This document shows positions 18,027 through 19,302 of a stretch of DNA of 19,302 nt, piece after piece (position 1 is the first letter of the stretch; each line of letters starts with the position of its first letter). The DNA comes from Boothiomyces macroporosus. Lineage: Eukaryota; Chytridiomycota; Chytridiomycetes; Rhizophydiales; Terramycetaceae. A program made the translations under genes and the position numbers. The DNA lies in NCBI GenBank assembly GCA_027604185.1, contig JADGKB010000186.1, positions 1 through 19,302 of the forward strand. Direction: 5' to 3'. The notes beneath the pieces were generated by a model. It worked only from the letters and a program-made list of their open reading frames with translations, was not told the DNA's origin and did not search any database.

Positions 18027-19102
18027 GTAGACGAAATCTAGTATTAAATAACAGTCAGAATATAGCGGGATTAGTCGTACTCCAAAACTAGTACTAATAT
18101 CTTTTCAGAATCCAATTTCAATCAATTTGGATTTTGACATCCATTACTTTAAACTGGACTATCCGCAGTAGCTTTAACTAGGTGGAAGGACCCTTACTCT
18201 GGTTTCTACGTAAGCAAATCAAGGATTGTATTGTTAATAGGGTTTCCTGACTAGAGATTATTCGTTTGTATCAATCTCCCAATCATCTAGAGCACATAAC
18301 AGTATTAAGGTTTCCAAGAATTCTAAGTTGCTCATAGATTATTACAGTTCTGTAGACAAGACATGTGCTAATTCTGAATTTATTTTCAAGGTGAACGAGT
18401 TGCTGGTGATGGAGTATGGCTGAGTGTATATCAAGATGCTATCTAGGAAAGATGTATATGGTTCATAAAATATTAAAGAGAATTATGCTCAATTGATTGA
18501 AACAACCGTTTCCTACACTACACTTCCAATCAGTACAGTTCAACTGGATGTTGGGCAATTGGAAAAAAGTGTTGCTATTGAAGGAACTAAAATGGCTGTA
18601 AAGCTTGGTGTTGTGCACTACAAAAAAGAGTTGCATGGTTACAAGAAGTTTGATTCGAAACTAAGGCGGGTGTTTCAAACAGTTGATATTGCCGACAAGA
18701 ATATTGTTAGGATATATTATGGTTGGTAATTTATACTAACACAGTCTCGTTGCATGACGTGTCAAACAATTAACCATGCGGTACGCGCTATACAGCATTT
18801 GGTATTAAAACTGTTTCCTATATACGCCAGTACAAAGAATTTGAAAACTAAATGCCCACACGAAAATGATCAAACGCCAAGAATTCTATTTTTCTCGACC
18901 AAAACCATAATCAATAGTCTAGTAAAATACTTTGGTGTAGTAGTGTACAAATCTCTGGAAATGCTAGATTGTGAATGTACAAATGGATGTAACCAATGTA
19001 ACTCTTTTTTTTTATGTAGGTGTTTATTATCTTGGATGTACCAAGGATAATATTGGATTGGATAAAAAGTATGCCAAGAAGCTGTTGAATATGATGAAAT
19101 AA
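18027..19102 (+). pseudogene. Decayed Hrq1-type DNA helicase, C-terminal part
   Basis: The last exons read as the C-terminus of Hrq1/MrfA-type 3'-5' helicases: HAVRAIQHLVLKLFPIY, PRILFFST, then LEMLDCECTNGCNQC joined across a 22-nt intron (18998-19019) to VYYLGC..DNIGLDKKYAKKLL. This is the four-cysteine MZB/DUF1998 region with its N-x-x-LDK-x-x-A tail. Before it, VHYKKELHGYKKFD..LRRVFQTVDI matches the preceding family segment. Between them (18726-18744) a perfect 19-nt mini-intron with TACTAAC remains, but splicing it leaves the frames off by one. Upstream, about 18057-18175 gives ISFQNPI and DIHYFKLDYP in one frame, recalling the segment after helicase motif VI, but the QxxGRxGR motif is gone and stops are frequent. 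N-terminal helicase motifs are absent. Alternatively a diverged gene with unresolved introns. Confidence 0.6.
18998..19019 (+). other. 22-nt intron in Hrq1-type remnant
   Basis: GTAACT, a T-run, then ATGTAG. Removal joins GCNQC to VYYLGCTKDNIGLDKK, restoring the third and fourth cysteines and the N-x-x-LDK tail of the MZB/DUF1998 region. Confidence 0.85.
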
Positions 19103-19232
19103 ATGTGTATATAGTTCCTTATTTCATTGTTATGCTTAAAAAATTAACGGTTTCTTGTCCATTAACATTGTCTTGATGCTAAGGTCTTTGCGCACTATTC
19201 CTTACGATTTGCAGTAATCGTATCTTAGAAAT

Positions 19233-19302
19233 ATGCCGGCAACTATCTTCGAGATCCAACACCCACTTGATACATCCCAAACACTTACTGAACGTTTAGT
19301 AT
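19233..19302 (+). CDS. Start of a further gene (partial, cut by window end)
   Basis: An ATG at 19233 opens a frame of 23 codons to the window edge, reading MPATIFEIQHPLDTSQ and then TLTERLV. It starts 130 bp after the helicase remnant. The segment is too short to recognise a family; the call rests only on an open frame with a plausible composition. Confidence 0.35.
   Translation, partial: MPATIFEIQHPLDTSQTLTERLV

Overview
The window is nuclear DNA of a eukaryote. It has spliced protein genes, eukaryotic tRNA genes with Pol III terminators and conserved nuclear WD40 genes (DCAF7/TTG1 type, RBBP4/MSI1 type, Notchless/Rsa4). The set of multi-pass membrane proteins and the fungal style of the conserved genes suggest an early-diverging fungus or close relative, but I cannot name it. 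Its strongest signature is intron size. Wherever a conserved protein lets the splice junctions be fixed, most introns are only 19 to 22 nt: GT..AG, with a CTAAT/CTAAC/TTAAT-like branch motif 4 to 7 nt before the AG. Fifteen such introns can be placed.

Layout. 1-152: tandem 39-bp repeats. 198-2516: a tRNA-Ala(TGC)/tRNA-Ile(AAT) pair, two tandem paralogous seven-helix membrane protein genes on the minus strand, then the same tRNA pair inverted. 2684-5331: a DCAF7-like WD40 gene (+) convergent with an RBBP4/MSI1-like WD40 gene (-), with 23 bp between stop codons. The RBBP4 gene holds an 87-nt interval that reads as four mini-introns placed back to back. 5332-5896: divergent promoter region with 22-bp tandem repeats. 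5897-6658: a protein with a soluble head and four membrane helices, convergent with the Notchless gene (8329-6770, minus).

8957-16694: three plus-strand paralogs share a C-terminal domain of about 230 residues that I read as a divergent DUF1684 domain. Each has a different, mostly disordered N-terminus; one carries an AT-hook and a SUMO-interaction-like motif. An unrelated gene at 13072-13842, possibly with an NDT80-like DNA-binding fold, sits among them. 17053-17817: another seven-helix membrane protein. 18027-19102: decayed Hrq1-type helicase whose C-terminal end is still readable. 19233 to the end: the start of another gene.

Neighbouring genes are closely packed. In six of the genes AATAAA overlaps the stop codon, implying very short 3' UTRs. 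The three WD40 genes act in chromatin, ubiquitin-ligase or kinase scaffolding and 60S assembly; no single pathway joins the genes. The most notable content is the intron architecture and the DUF1684-like nuclear-looking gene trio.
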